This document shows, in pieces, positions 18,101-27,407 of a stretch of DNA of 64,000 nt; the first letter of the stretch is position 1; each line of letters begins with the position of its first letter. The stretch is from NCBI RefSeq assembly GCF_030817315.1, contig NZ_JAUSZF010000004.1:124001-188000 (forward strand), in the 5' to 3' direction. The notes beneath the pieces were generated by a model. The model saw nothing but the letters and a program-made list of their open reading frames with translations, had not been told where the DNA came from and searched no databases. The position numbers were made by a program, and so were the translations under genes. The DNA comes from Sphingomonas faeni (GTDB lineage: Bacteria > Pseudomonadota > Alphaproteobacteria > Sphingomonadales > Sphingomonadaceae).

Positions 18101-18377
18101 GTCGCGTCAGCGCCTTCGGCCGATCCTGATGACCAGTCTCGCGTTCATCCTCGGCATGGTGCCGCTGTTCATCGCGTCGGGTGCCGGCGCGGCGAGCCGA
18201 CAAGCGGTCGGCACGGGCGTGATGGGCGGTATGATCGCGGCGACCGTGTTTGGGATCTTCTTCACGCCGGTCTTCTACCTTCTGTCCAGACGCTACCTGA
18301 GCAAACCGCATGACCCGGAAGGCGAGGATCAACGCTGGATTGAAGAGAATGATGGGCGGGAGATAGCGCATGCGTAA
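15129..18377 (+). CDS. RND multidrug efflux permease (AcrB/MexB, HAE1 family)
   Basis: 1082-residue proton-driven trimeric pump. It has 12 TM helices and two large periplasmic loops. The proton relay pair D407-D408 lies in AIGILVDDAIVVVENVERIM, at the same numbers as in E. coli AcrB. The N-terminus MDRFFVYKPVFAWVIAAFIA and the TM10-12 motifs (GLITIIGLAAKNAILIVEFA) are classical. Residues near 800-820 contain an inserted Thr/Ala/Gly-rich loop (TTGTAAATPGQGGGSGGG) that is longer than usual. It starts 4 bases after the adaptor stop, and its last codons contain the ATG of the outer-membrane factor. It likely exports a range of hydrophobic drugs or solvents. Confidence 0.95.
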   Translation: MDRFFVYKPVFAWVIAAFIALAGLLSLLNLPVEQYPSVAPPSLTLSYTYTGADAETLDRNVTSVIEREMNGLEGFLYMSAASRSNGTGQLVLSFQSGTNITNARSLVQDRLNRAMPRLPQQVQQLGIQISDNSSGFLMILGLSSPDKSMTPLEIGNYASNNVVNELRRVPGVGNVQLFGSQYAMRIWLDPAKLAGFALSATEVLQAVQEQNSQTAGGGIGDLPITREAEFTARIVTQNRFSSPEQFEQIIIRASQDGSTVRLRDVGRVELGAENYGFRARLNGNEIAGLAIQLGTGANAVAVANGVRDRMAELQSNFPPGLKWDVANDTTPFINASIDSVVMTLIEAMVLVFIVMFLFLQNWRATVIPAVVVPIALLGACLGLYLFGFSINTLSLFAMVVAIGILVDDAIVVVENVERIMATEGLPPRIATVKAMGQIRGAIIGITLVLIAVFIPMAFFPGSTGGIYRQFSVTLAVSIFFSAVLALTLTPALCATLLKPHAHEPGHEPQPRPGWRGWPQRFFNGFNNWFGRTTDRYTGGVGKMMGAPLRWMAVFVAMCAVALLLFMRLPGGFLPNEDQGTFLVNYDAPVGSTMNRTEEAVVQAEAYLRAQPQVKNVVSILGFNFFGQGQGAALSFVGLKPWEERKDKESSVTALIAGVQRATFGITEASVVALNPPPIQALGNATGFSMKIQDRSGTDRAGLLAARDAILSAAAKEPTLAGVRSEGQGDAPELFVDIDRVKARALGLSMSTVNQTLAINFGSSYANDFNREGNTLRVYLQADAPSRMTPQDVLALRVPTSSPATTGTAAATPGQGGGSGGGTVPFSAFAKVSWRTGPIQLDRYNGYPALTISGQATPGQSSGAALETMERLAEQHLSGAMGYEWTGTAYEEKQAGSQIGLLLGLSMVVVFLLLAALYNSWGIPLSVLLVVPFGVLGAVLFTMLRGLSADVYFNIGLITIIGLAAKNAILIVEFALEDERPGTSVYDATLEASRQRLRPILMTSLAFILGMVPLFIASGAGAASRQAVGTGVMGGMIAATVFGIFFTPVFYLLSRRYLSKPHDPEGEDQRWIEENDGREIAHA

Positions 18378-19828
18378 GTGGCTTCTCATCGCAGCGACGG
18401 GATTGTCGGGGTGCAATCTCGCTCCCGACTACAAACGGCCGGTTGCTTCGGCATCAGCCGTCTACCCTACCGACCCCAACACCCCGCAGTCCAGAGGGAC
18501 CGCTTGCAACTGATCTGGGCTGGCGCGACTTCTTTCGCGATCCGCGTCTCCAGACGCTGATCGCAACCGCGTTCGAACGTAATCGCGACCTTGCCCAATC
18601 GCTTGCCAGGATCGACCAGGCGCGGGCCCAGTTCCGCATTCAGGCATCGCAGCGGCTTCCCAATGTGGCAGCAAATGCTGGCGCCACCCGCAGCCAGCAG
18701 CCGATCGCCGGTCTCGGCTTCGGCAATGCGCTGCCGGGTGGGGGGGGGGGGGCTGGCGCTCCGTCCGCGATCAACATCGAGCAATACTCCGCCAGCATCG
18801 GCGTCAGCTCGTTCGAACTCGACTTATGGGGACGCGTCAAAAATCTGACGGAGGCTGAGCGCGCACGGTACCTCGCCTCGGTCGAGGGCGCACGAGCATT
18901 TCGGTTGTCGCTGATCGCCCAGGTTGCCTCTGCCTATTTCGACATCCTTGCCGGACAGGAACGGATTACCGTCGCCGAACGCGCCCTGGCGGGGCGGCGC
19001 GAAGGTGTCGAGATCGCGCGCGACCGAATGGAGGCAGGGGTCACCTCGTCCGTCGACTTCAATCAGGCGGTGCTGCTGCTTACCCAGGCCGAGGCCGAGC
19101 TTGCGGAGCTTCAGCGCACCACACAGCAGTCGCGCAACCTGCTCGATGTGCTCACAGGAGGTCCGATAGACACGCGGCTTTCAGCACCGCTTGGGCTGGC
19201 AACCGATGTGCAGGTGCGGCCGATCGCGCCAGGTTTGCCGTCGGCCCTGCTCGCGAACCGCCCCGATCTGCTGCAAGCGGAGTACAACCTGCTGGCAGCG
19301 AACGCCAACATCGGCGCGGCGCGGGCTCAGCTATTCCCGTCCATCTCGCTGACCGGGAGCTTCGGCTTTCTCTCGACGGCGCTCGGAAGTCTGTTCGAGG
19401 GCGGCAACCGGACTTGGAGTGTGAACGGCGCGGTCAGCCAGCCGATCTTCGATTGGGGACAGCGCCGCGGCAACATCAGGCTTAGCGAGGCACAGGCAGC
19501 CGAACTCGTCGCCGCCTATCAACGAACAGTGCAGGGCGCATTCCAGGAGGTCGCAGACGGACTGGTCGGGCGCCGCTACTTGCGGGACCAGATCGACGCT
19601 CAGACCCGCACGGTTCAGGCCCAGCGCGAGTTAGCCGAAACCGCACGCCTGCGGTACGACAACGGCATCTCAATCTATCTCGAGGTGCTGGATGCGGAAC
19701 GCAACCGGTTCGCCGCTGAGCAGACACTGATCCAGCTTCGGGCGCTTGAGCTGCAAAACGCCGTCACCCTGTACACCGCACTGGGAGGCGGATCTTTCGC
19801 CTCAGGTGGCGCTGGCGCAGTCCATTGA
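18370..19828 (+). pseudogene. Outer-membrane factor of the RND system, frameshifted near its start
   Basis: ATG 18370 overlaps the permease stop and begins a lipoprotein signal (MRKWLLIAATGLSGC, lipobox LSGC) plus NLAPDYKRPV, typical of OprM/NodT proteins. This frame ends at TGA after about 43 codons. A frame one base away, entered near 18480, carries the whole remaining protein: DLGWRDFFRDPRLQTLIATA, ASIGVSSFELDLWGRVKNL, ALLANRPDLLQAEYNLL and NLQNAV-type ends. A single extra base in CAGTCCAGAGG would explain this. The body also contains a run of 13 G at 18740-18752. Either the pump lacks its channel, or this is a sequence error or a switchable gene. Confidence 0.85.
18740..18752 (+). repeat. 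13-G homopolymer inside outer-membrane factor gene
   Basis: Thirteen consecutive G encode part of a Gly stretch between GNALP and AGAPSAIN. Tracts of this length are prone to slippage in replication and to miscounting in sequencing. Confidence 0.9.
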
Positions 19829-19976
19829 AGCATTTCTGCTCTGAAGATGAAGTTAAACTATCTGACTGAGGTCATAAAATCGCGGCATATCAACTTTAAA
19901 TCAGGCTATTAACTCTAAATGATCATCTCTGTTCGTATAATAATGCCTGGTTTCCTCTGTGTTGGAGGCTGCCTCT

Positions 19977-20735
19977 ATGGCGTCGCAGCAACTAGCCGCT
20001 CAGGCACAGACACAATCTGAAGCGCAAGCTCAGGCTCAGGCGCCCGAACGTCTTCAAGGCAAGGATCATTTCATCCTCGGCATCGGGGCGGGTTATACAC
20101 CGACCTACCAAGGATCGGACGCATATAGGGCGGTGCCCGTGCCGGTGTTCGACATCGCATGGGGGCCGGTCTTCGCCAATCTGCGCAACGGTGTCGGCAT
20201 CAACGTCATCGAAAGCGGGCCCGTCACCGTCGGTGCAAGCGTCACCTACATGCCTGGCTATCGCCGGCGCGACGTGCCCGAGGGGATCGGCAAGCTGTCG
20301 CTGGGAGCTGGCGGACGCGGCTTCGCGAGCATCCGGGCGGGCGGCCTGATCGCGACCGTGGGTGCCACGAAAGGCTTCATTGGCGACAACAAGGGCGTGA
20401 TCGCCGACGCGACAGTCTCCTATCCGGTCCGCGTATCGTCTCGTCTGACGCTGATTCCGACGATCGGAACGACTTGGGCCGATCGGCGGTACAATCATCG
20501 CTATTTTGGGGTGGATGCCGATCAGGCGTTCGCATCGGGCCTGCCGCGATACCGGGCGGGCGGCGGGTTCAAGGATGCTTCTGCGTTGCTGAGCCTCAAT
20601 TATCGGCTGACCGACCATATCGGGCTAGGTGCCTCTGCTGGCGTAACGACGCTGTTCGGCGAAGTCGCCGACAGTCCGCTGGTCGAGCACAAGACGCGAC
20701 CGTCGGGCTTCCTGTCTGCTGCCTATCGCTTCTGA
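19977..20735 (+). CDS. MipA/OmpV family outer-membrane protein
   Basis: Beta-barrel protein of the MipA/OmpV family: DHFILGIGAGYTPTYQGSDA, VPVPVFDIAWGPVFANL, then alternating strands ending in SGFLSAAYRF with the terminal aromatic residue needed for barrel assembly. ATG 19977 has GGAGG 8 bases upstream, but the resulting Gln/Ala-rich N-terminus has no hydrophobic signal. Another frame just upstream (ATG 19943, MPGFLCVGGCLYGVAATS) looks like the missing signal peptide, so one more small indel near 20000 is possible. MipA proteins are scaffolds for lytic enzymes or antimicrobial-responsive barrels; the specific role here is unknown. Confidence 0.8.
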   Translation: MASQQLAAQAQTQSEAQAQAQAPERLQGKDHFILGIGAGYTPTYQGSDAYRAVPVPVFDIAWGPVFANLRNGVGINVIESGPVTVGASVTYMPGYRRRDVPEGIGKLSLGAGGRGFASIRAGGLIATVGATKGFIGDNKGVIADATVSYPVRVSSRLTLIPTIGTTWADRRYNHRYFGVDADQAFASGLPRYRAGGGFKDASALLSLNYRLTDHIGLGASAGVTTLFGEVADSPLVEHKTRPSGFLSAAYRF

Positions 20736-20792
20736 TCGACGACGCCGCGTTTTTCCCGATCAATAATCCATCGACTCAATGAGGAGTAAAGC

Positions 20793-20891
20793 ATGAAGAC
20801 GCAGGTAGCCGTGTCCCGTGGGACTGGCAGCAGCTCAACGGCCCTCGGTAGCAGCATATTCCACAACCCAAACTTTGATAAATTGCTGTGA
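20793..20891 (+). CDS. Very small hypothetical ORF
   Basis: A 32-codon frame (MKTQVAVSRGTGSSSTALGS to FDKLL) begins with ATG after a good GAGGAG ribosome site. No family is recognised and the composition is unremarkable. It could be the truncated start of a former gene. The rest of the space up to 21024 holds only the Mrp operon promoter. Confidence 0.25.
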   Translation: MKTQVAVSRGTGSSSTALGSSIFHNPNFDKLL

Positions 20892-21024
20892 ACAGGTATG
20901 ACCTTGCGATTAAGCCGGCTTCGCAAGCGCCCATCAAGGGGCTCCTTGCTTGATAGCGCCTTTTCAGGCCATCAGAGGCGAGGTGCCCGTTTGCCCGCTC
21001 AGGCGGTAGATTGGACATTGGGAG

Positions 21025-23962
21025 TTGGACATCTTTCTTAACGATACGCTGCTGCTCGTTATCGTCGCTCTTCCGTTCGCGGGCAGTTTGCTCGCGGCAT
21101 CACTGCCCAGCCATGCACGCAATGCCGCAGCGGCGCTGGCGGGCACGATCGCCGTGTCGGGCGCTGTTATGCTCGCCTCCATCTTTGCGCGCGTCGCGGG
21201 AGGTCAGGTCGTTCGCAGCGAGTTTGAGTGGCTGCCCTCGCTCGGCCTCAACCTGCTGTTCCGCCTCGACGGCCTGTCGTGGATCTTCGCCTTCCTGGTG
21301 CTGGCGATCGGCGCGCTAGTCGTTCTTTACGCCCGCTACTACATGGCGCGCGAGGATCCGGTCCCGCGCTTCTTCTCCTTTTTCTTGGCGTTCATGGGGT
21401 CGATGCTGGGCATGGTGCTGGCGGGAAACCTCATCCAGCTCGCCTTCTTCTGGGAGCTGACGAGCCTCTTCTCCTTCCTGCTAATCGGCTACTGGAACCA
21501 CAAGCGCACCGCGCGCACCGCGGCGCGGATGGCGCTAATCACCACCGCGACAGGCGGCTTCTGCCTGCTGCTGGGGCTGGTGATAATCGGCGACATCGTC
21601 GGAAGCTACGATCTGGACCGAGTGCTTGCTGCGGGCTCACTCATAAAGGCCAGCCCGCTGTACCTACCCGCGCTGCTACTCATCCTGGTCGGAGCTTTCA
21701 CCAAGAGCGCACAGTTCCCCTTCCACTTTTGGCTTCCGCACGCGATGGCGGCCCCCACGCCTGTCTCCGCTTACCTCCACTCGGCAACAATGGTAAAGGC
21801 GGGAATCTTCGTTCTGATAAGGTTATGGCCAGTACTGGCCGGCACCGAGCAGTGGTTCCTCATCGTGACCACCATCGGCCTCACGACCCTACTGATAGGT
21901 GCCTGGTCGGCCGTCTTCCAGCAGGATTTGAAAGGGGTGCTGGCCTATTCGACCATCAGCCATCTGGGGCTCATCACCTTGCTGCTCGGCATCGGCAGCC
22001 CGCTGGCCGCGGTTGCGGCGATCTTCCACACCATCAATCATTCGACGTTCAAGGCTTCGCTGTTCATGGCCGCCGGCATCATCGATCATGAGACAGGCAC
22101 GCGCGACCTGCGCCAGCTCAGTGGACTGTACCGGTTCATGCCGATAACAGCTACGCTAGCTATGGTCGCGGCAGCGGCGATGGCCGGCGTGCCGTTGCTG
22201 AATGGCTTCATTTCCAAAGAGATGTTCCTCGCGGAAGCCCTGGCAGAACACAACGGAACCATCCTCGATCGGCTTCTACCCTATCTCGCCACATTAGGGA
22301 CCGCGCTGAGCGTGCTCTATTCGCTGCGCTTCATTCATCAGGTGTTCTTCGGGTCGCCGCCGGTTGGCCTGCCGCGCATGCCGCATGAGCCGCCACACTG
22401 GATGCGGGTGCCGATCGAAATTCTCGTCATCGCCTGCCTGATCATAGGTGTGCTTCCGGCATTCACCGTGGGGGCGTTCCTTGATGCGGCAGCGAGATCG
22501 GTCTTGGGGGACGCGACGCCGAACTACAACCTAGCGGTCTGGCACGGCTTTACCCCGGCCCTGTTCCTCAGCATCGTTGCGCTTGCGGGCGGGGCAATCG
22601 CCTACCTGCTGTTCCGCAACTACCTTAACACGCGCGATGGCCCGCCGCTGGTTGGGCGAATCAAAGGCTGGCGGGCGTTTGAGACTACGCTGGCGGCAAT
22701 CGTCGACGGCTCGCGCGTGCTGGAGAGGATCGTCGGCACGGGACGACTTCAGCCGCAGATGCGCCTTCTCATCTGCATCGCATGCACCCTCGGAGCACTG
22801 CCGTTCCTCGGCCGGGGCGTCGCAAGCGGCGGTGTTCCGGGAACCGCAATCGACCCGATCTTTGCGCTGGTTTGGGTGATCGGTTCCGGCTGCGCGATTG
22901 GGGCGGCTTATCAGGCCAAATATCACCGCCTTGCCGCGCTAGTGCTGACCGCCGGGGCCGGGCTCATGTCCTGTGCCAGCTTCCTTTGGCTGTCCGCGGC
23001 CAGACCTGGCCCTGACCCAATTGCTGGTCGAGACTGTGACGACCGTGCTGCTGCTCCTCGGCCTTCGCTGGTTGCCGGTCCGCCGCCAGGAGGTCTGGCC
23101 GGGCGATACCGTGCCGCTGCGGGTGAGTGCGCGTCGCTCAACCGATCTCGTCATCGCGATCGTCGCCGGCACGTTCATTGCACTTCTCGCTTTTGCGGTG
23201 ATGACGCGGCCGTTGCCGGATATGATCTCCCGCTATTTTATCGAGAACGCTTATAAGCAGGGCGGCGGAAGGAACGTCGTCAACGTCATCCTCGTCGATT
23301 TCCGTGGTTTTGACACGCTGGGGGAGATCACGGTTCTCGCGATCGTTGCGCTGACCGGCTACTCGCTGCTGCGTCGCTTCCGACCGGCGCGGGAAAGCGT
23401 TGCCGCCCCGGTCCAGCAGCGCGTCCAGCATGCCTTCGACGCAGCCCAGCCCGACCGCGCCGTCGGCGACACCCTCACCGATTATCTGTGGATTCCGCGG
23501 TTGATCATGGAGTGGCTGTTCCCCTTCATCCTGGTGCTCGCCGTCTATCTGTTCATCCGCGGACATGATCTACCGGGCGGCGGCTTTGCGGCGGGCATCA
23601 CCATGTCCGTCGCGCTGATCCTGCAATATATGGCCGGCGGCACGCGTTCGGTCGAAGCGCGGCTGCGGATCCGTCCGCTGCGCTGGATCGGCGGCGGCCT
23701 GTTGTGCGCCCTTGCGACGGGGGCAGGATCACTGACTTTCGGCTATCAGTTCCTGTCCTCCTACTTCCGCTATGTCGACGTGCCGCTGATCGGTTCTGTT
23801 CCTTTTGCCACCGCGCTGCTCTTCGATCTCGGCGTCTTCTCGCTGGTCGTGGGCGCCACTGCCCTCATCCTGATCGCGCTGGCGCACCAGTCGATCCGCA
23901 CGCCGCGCCCGTTCCCGAGGCTGCAGAGCGAACCCGTGATAGCGAAAGGAGAGCCTCTCTGA
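21025..23962 (+). pseudogene. mrpA: Mrp antiporter subunit A with fused MrpB domain, frameshifted
   Basis: MrpA is the largest subunit of the multisubunit Na+(K+)/H+ antiporter, related to NuoL of complex I. The first frame (TTG 21025 to about 23000) has the NuoL-like TM core, with TKSAQFPFHFWLPHAMAAPT, PVSAYLHSATMVKAGIF and GVLAYSTISHLGLITLLLGI. It should continue into LTQLLVETVTTVLLLLGLRW, but that lies in another frame from about 23000. That frame then runs through the MrpB domain (RGHDLPGGGFAAGI) to TGA 23960-23962. A 2-base gain in GTCCGCGGCCAG near 23000 explains it. Repaired, the protein is about 978 residues, normal for fused MrpAB. All downstream subunits are intact, so a sequencing artefact is plausible. 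Confidence 0.9.
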
Positions 23963-24303
23963 TGGAAATCATTCTCGCTCTTGGCATAGGCGTCCTGACC
24001 GCGTCCGGCGTATGGCTGATCCTTCGGCCGCGCACCTTCCAAGTGATCATCGGGCTGTCGCTGATGTCCTACGCGGTGAACCTGTTCATCTATGCCATGG
24101 GCCGGTTACGCGTGGACGCGCCACCCGTCGTCGGCCCGGGCGCGGCGGATCCGACGCAGTTCGCCGATCCGCTGCCGCAGGCGCTGGTACTGACCGCGAT
24201 TGTGATCTCATTTGCCATGACGGCGCTGTTGCTGGTAATCCTGCTCACTTTGCGCGGCCTGACCGATACCGATCATGTTGACGGGGAAGAGAAGGCGCCG
24301 TGA
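23962..24303 (+). CDS. mrpC: Mrp antiporter subunit C
   Basis: 113 residues, three TM helices, homologous to NuoK. Signature parts are TASGVWLILRPRTFQVIIGL and SLMSYAVNLFIYAMG, followed by DPLPQALVLTAIVISFAMTA with the conserved PQALVLTAIVI. The ATG overlaps the MrpB-domain stop (TGATG), and its own stop overlaps the MrpD GTG. A standard component of the membrane antiporter. Confidence 0.95.
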   Translation: MEIILALGIGVLTASGVWLILRPRTFQVIIGLSLMSYAVNLFIYAMGRLRVDAPPVVGPGAADPTQFADPLPQALVLTAIVISFAMTALLLVILLTLRGLTDTDHVDGEEKAP

Positions 24304-25934
24304 TCGCCTGGACCGATCACCTCATCGTCGCGCCGGTTGCCCTGCCGCTTGGGTCTGGCGCGATGATGCTGATGCTGGGCGAGCGCCGCCAATTCGCCAA
24401 GGGCGCGATCAGCATCGTGACTACCCTTCTGCTTCTGGCCGTGTCGCTTGTGCTATTGCAAGCGGCGTCCGGCATCGGTGCACCGAGCCATGCGACGGCC
24501 AGCGCGCGCGCCTACCTCATTGGTGACTGGCCCGCTCCTTTCGGCATCGTGCTCGTGCTCGACAAGCTGTCAGCGCTGATGCTCGTCCTGACCGCGGTTC
24601 TCGGTGTTACGACGCTTGTGTACGGTTTTGCGCGTTGGAACCGCGCCGGGCCACGGTTCCACACGCTCTTACTGTTTCAGTTAATGGGGCTCAATGGAGC
24701 ATTCCTGACGGGCGACTTGTTCAACCTGTTCGTCTTCTTCGAGGTCGTACTGGCGGCGTCCTACGGCCTGCTACTGCATGGCTCGGGAACCAACCGGGTG
24801 CGCATCGGCCTGCACTATGTGGCGATCAACGTGGCCACGTCGCTGCTGTTCCTGATCGGCGTGAGCCTTATCTATGGCGTCACCGGCACGCTCAACATGG
24901 CCGACCTGGTCGCCCGCATCGCCGCTGTTCGGCCTGCAGATCTGGCCCTGCTGCAAAGCGGGGCGGCGATCCTTGGCCTGGCCTTCCTGGTGAAGGCTGG
25001 CATGTGGCCGCTCGGGTTCTGGCTACCCACGGCCTATTCCGCCGCCACGCCGCCGGTAGCCGCCCTGTTCGTGATCCTGAGCAAGGTGGGCATCTACGCC
25101 CTACTGCGAACTTCGCTGTTGTTCTTTGGTGACGAGGCGGGAGCTGCCTTCCACTTCGCCGACGATGCGCTGCTGTGGGGCGGAATGGCGACGATCGCGT
25201 TTGGCACGATCGGCGTGCTGTCATCGCAGACGCTGTCACGACTGGCGGGCTTCTGCATCTTGATCTCGTCCGGCACCCTGCTTGCGACGGTCGGCACGGG
25301 CGACGTGAAAGTGCTGAGCGGCGCGCTTTTCTATCTGGCGAGTTCGACGCTCGGGATCAGCGCATTCTACCTGTTGATCGAGCTGGTCGAGCGCGGAGAG
25401 TCGGAGCGGGGATCGGCCCCGTTGACCGAGCCCGTGTTCGATGACGAATATACTGGCGCGATCGAACCCGAGGAGGAAAGCGAGGTCGGTGTCGTCATCC
25501 CCGCGACGATCGCGATCCTGGGGGGCGGTTTCGTTTTTTGCTCGCTCCTGCTCGCGGGCCTGCCGCCGCTTTCCGGCTTTATCGCCAAGTTCGCGATCCT
25601 GGACGGTCTGATAGGGCTACAAAGGATCACGGCCCCAACAACCTGGATACTTATCGCGCTTATCATCCTGTCGGGCGTAGCCACGCTGATTGCGATGACG
25701 CGCGCCGGCATCGATCTGTTGTGGACGCCGGGTGAAGGCGCGCAGCCGGACCTACGGCTGATAGAGGCGGCGCCGGTCGGGATGTTGCTGGCGTTGTGTC
25801 TGGGCCTGATGATCTTCGCAGGTCCGGTGTTGACCTACATGGAGCAAACCGCCCGCGCCCTTCACGACCGTGGCGCCTACAGGTCTGCGGTGACGAGCGC
25901 GCCACGTGGCAACTCCCCCGGGGTAAGCAGATGA
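24300..25934 (+). CDS. mrpD: Mrp antiporter subunit D
   Basis: 544-residue NuoN/NuoM-like subunit with about 14 TM helices. Conserved segments include LLLFQLMGLNGAFLTGDLFN, FVFFEVVLAASYGLLLHG, LAFLVKAGMWPLGFWLPTAY (key Lys of the proton channel) and SAATPPVAALFVILSKVGIY. The start is GTG 24300, overlapping MrpC. A hydrophilic acidic loop near residues 360-400 (ERGESERGSAPLTEP) links TM helices. Together with MrpA it forms the ion-translocating core. Confidence 0.95.
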   Translation: MIAWTDHLIVAPVALPLGSGAMMLMLGERRQFAKGAISIVTTLLLLAVSLVLLQAASGIGAPSHATASARAYLIGDWPAPFGIVLVLDKLSALMLVLTAVLGVTTLVYGFARWNRAGPRFHTLLLFQLMGLNGAFLTGDLFNLFVFFEVVLAASYGLLLHGSGTNRVRIGLHYVAINVATSLLFLIGVSLIYGVTGTLNMADLVARIAAVRPADLALLQSGAAILGLAFLVKAGMWPLGFWLPTAYSAATPPVAALFVILSKVGIYALLRTSLLFFGDEAGAAFHFADDALLWGGMATIAFGTIGVLSSQTLSRLAGFCILISSGTLLATVGTGDVKVLSGALFYLASSTLGISAFYLLIELVERGESERGSAPLTEPVFDDEYTGAIEPEEESEVGVVIPATIAILGGGFVFCSLLLAGLPPLSGFIAKFAILDGLIGLQRITAPTTWILIALIILSGVATLIAMTRAGIDLLWTPGEGAQPDLRLIEAAPVGMLLALCLGLMIFAGPVLTYMEQTARALHDRGAYRSAVTSAPRGNSPGVSR

Positions 25935-26419
25935 AGCGGCTGTTCCCCTATCCGCTGCTGACGCTTTCGCTGCTGGCTATGTGGCTGCTGCTGAACCGGT
26001 CTGTCTCCCCCGGACATCTGCTGCTGGGAAGCATGGTAGCAGTCGGCGCATCGCTTGCCATGCGCGCGCTCGGCAACGAGTCACCGCAGATCCGCTCTTG
26101 GCGGCCGCTTCCCCGTATCCTGCTCCTTCTGACGACGGATGTCTTGCGGTCCAACATTGCCGTGGCGCGGATCATCCTGTCTCCAGTGCAGCGTGACGGC
26201 ACTTCGGGCTTTATCCGTATATCGCTGCGAACACGCAACCGCCACGCACAGACGTTCTTGGCCATCATGATGACGGCAACGCCTGGCACGCTGTGGGTGC
26301 AGTTTGATCGCGTGACCGGAATCCTTCTCGTCCACATCCTGGATCAGGTAGGCGCGGATGGGTGGACCCGGCGTATCCAGACCCGCTACGAACCACTGCT
26401 GTTGGAAATGTTCGGATGA
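25931..26419 (+). CDS. mrpE: Mrp antiporter subunit E
   Basis: 162 residues. Two N-terminal TM segments (PYPLLTLSLLAMWLLLNRSV and a following helix) and a cytoplasmic domain with RISLRTRNRHAQTFLAIMMT, ATPGTLWVQF and the Asp-rich VHILDQVGADGW. This is the usual MrpE layout. ATG 25931 overlaps the MrpD stop (ATGA), and its stop overlaps MrpF. MrpE is needed for assembly and full activity of the complex. Confidence 0.93.
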   Translation: MKRLFPYPLLTLSLLAMWLLLNRSVSPGHLLLGSMVAVGASLAMRALGNESPQIRSWRPLPRILLLLTTDVLRSNIAVARIILSPVQRDGTSGFIRISLRTRNRHAQTFLAIMMTATPGTLWVQFDRVTGILLVHILDQVGADGWTRRIQTRYEPLLLEMFG

Positions 26420-26697
26420 CCGCCATCCTCCTTGGCATTGCCATTACGGTGGCCCAAATTACCCTGGGATTGGCATTAGCGTGCGCCGCGTTCCGCTTTG
26501 TGCGAGGCCCACGCGCGCAGGACAGGATTCTTGGCCTCGATGCCTTCTACGTCAACGCGATGCTGCTGCTGCTGACGTTCGGCATCCAGACGAGCAGGAC
26601 GGTCTACTTCGAGGCGGCATTGGTGATCAGCCTGCTGGGCTTCGTCGGCACGGTGGCACTTGCCAAGTTCCTGATGCGAGGCGAGGTGATCGAATGA
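26416..26697 (+). CDS. mrpF: Mrp antiporter subunit F
   Basis: 93 residues, three TM helices. The MrpF signature RFVRGPRAQDRILGLDAFYV has the conserved Arg-Gly-Pro and Asp-Arg. It ends with LAKFLMRGEVIE. Four-base overlaps on both sides place it firmly in the operon. Confidence 0.94.
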   Translation: MTAILLGIAITVAQITLGLALACAAFRFVRGPRAQDRILGLDAFYVNAMLLLLTFGIQTSRTVYFEAALVISLLGFVGTVALAKFLMRGEVIE

Positions 26698-27047
26698 TCC
26701 AGGCTCCCGATCTTCCTGCTTGGGCGGCGCTGATTGTCGCGATTCTGCTGCTGTCGGGATCGACGATGACGCTGGTCGGCTCGCTCGGGCTCATCCGTCT
26801 GAAGACCTTCTACGAACGCGTCCATGCCCCAACTCTGGGCGCGACCGTCGGCGTGGGCTCTATCGTCCTCGCCTCGATGGTCTGCTTCACGGCACTCGAG
26901 TCCCGCTTCGTCCTGCACGAGATCCTTATTCTAGCGTTTCTGACGCTGACCACCCCCGTTACTCTGATCTCGCTGGCGCGCGCTGCTCTCTATCGCGATC
27001 GGACCGCAAGAGATGACGAGGTGCCTCGAGAGCACCCAATGGATTGA
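26694..27047 (+). CDS. mrpG: Mrp antiporter subunit G
   Basis: 117 residues, three TM helices, with the MrpG pattern LVGSLGLIRLKTFYERVHAP followed by TLGATVGVGSIVLASMV. The C-tail is hydrophilic. It is the last gene of the mrp operon; no clear terminator hairpin is seen after TGA 27047. The whole complex confers Na+ and alkali tolerance and pH homeostasis. Confidence 0.94.
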   Translation: MIQAPDLPAWAALIVAILLLSGSTMTLVGSLGLIRLKTFYERVHAPTLGATVGVGSIVLASMVCFTALESRFVLHEILILAFLTLTTPVTLISLARAALYRDRTARDDEVPREHPMD

Positions 27048-27407
27048 CCCGGATCCAGAAAGGCTAATCTTCGGCAACGTGGTAGAAGCGACTCCCCTCT
27101 GTTTCTTGCCATGCTTTCAAAAGCTTTCCATCATTGCGATGCGAACGGCTGAGGTTCGTACCGCTCGGGTACAGCGCGTTGTTCGCATCCGATGTGTTCT
27201 GCCGGTTAGATATAATGCGGCGAGGTTGTTGCGGGTCGGCTGAATGGCCTAATCGGGCTAATGCACGACCTGCCGAATGGCCGAGATCAGGGCGTTTGAT
27301 GATGGCCACTTCTCCACCATGGACCCTATGTCGCGAATGTCCTGCAGACTGTGTGGAAACCTCGTCTGAGGATTCCCGTCGATCTCGGCGCATGGTATGT
27401 TTCTGCC
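27048..27407. other. Intergenic region before IS1182 transposase
   Basis: No gene I can support. It contains the end of the mrp transcript and the left end of an IS1182-type element, whose exact boundary I cannot fix. A reverse-strand frame ending near 27064 (WQETEGSRFYHVAED) has a plausible C-terminus, but its upstream part is not protein-like. Confidence 0.4.
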
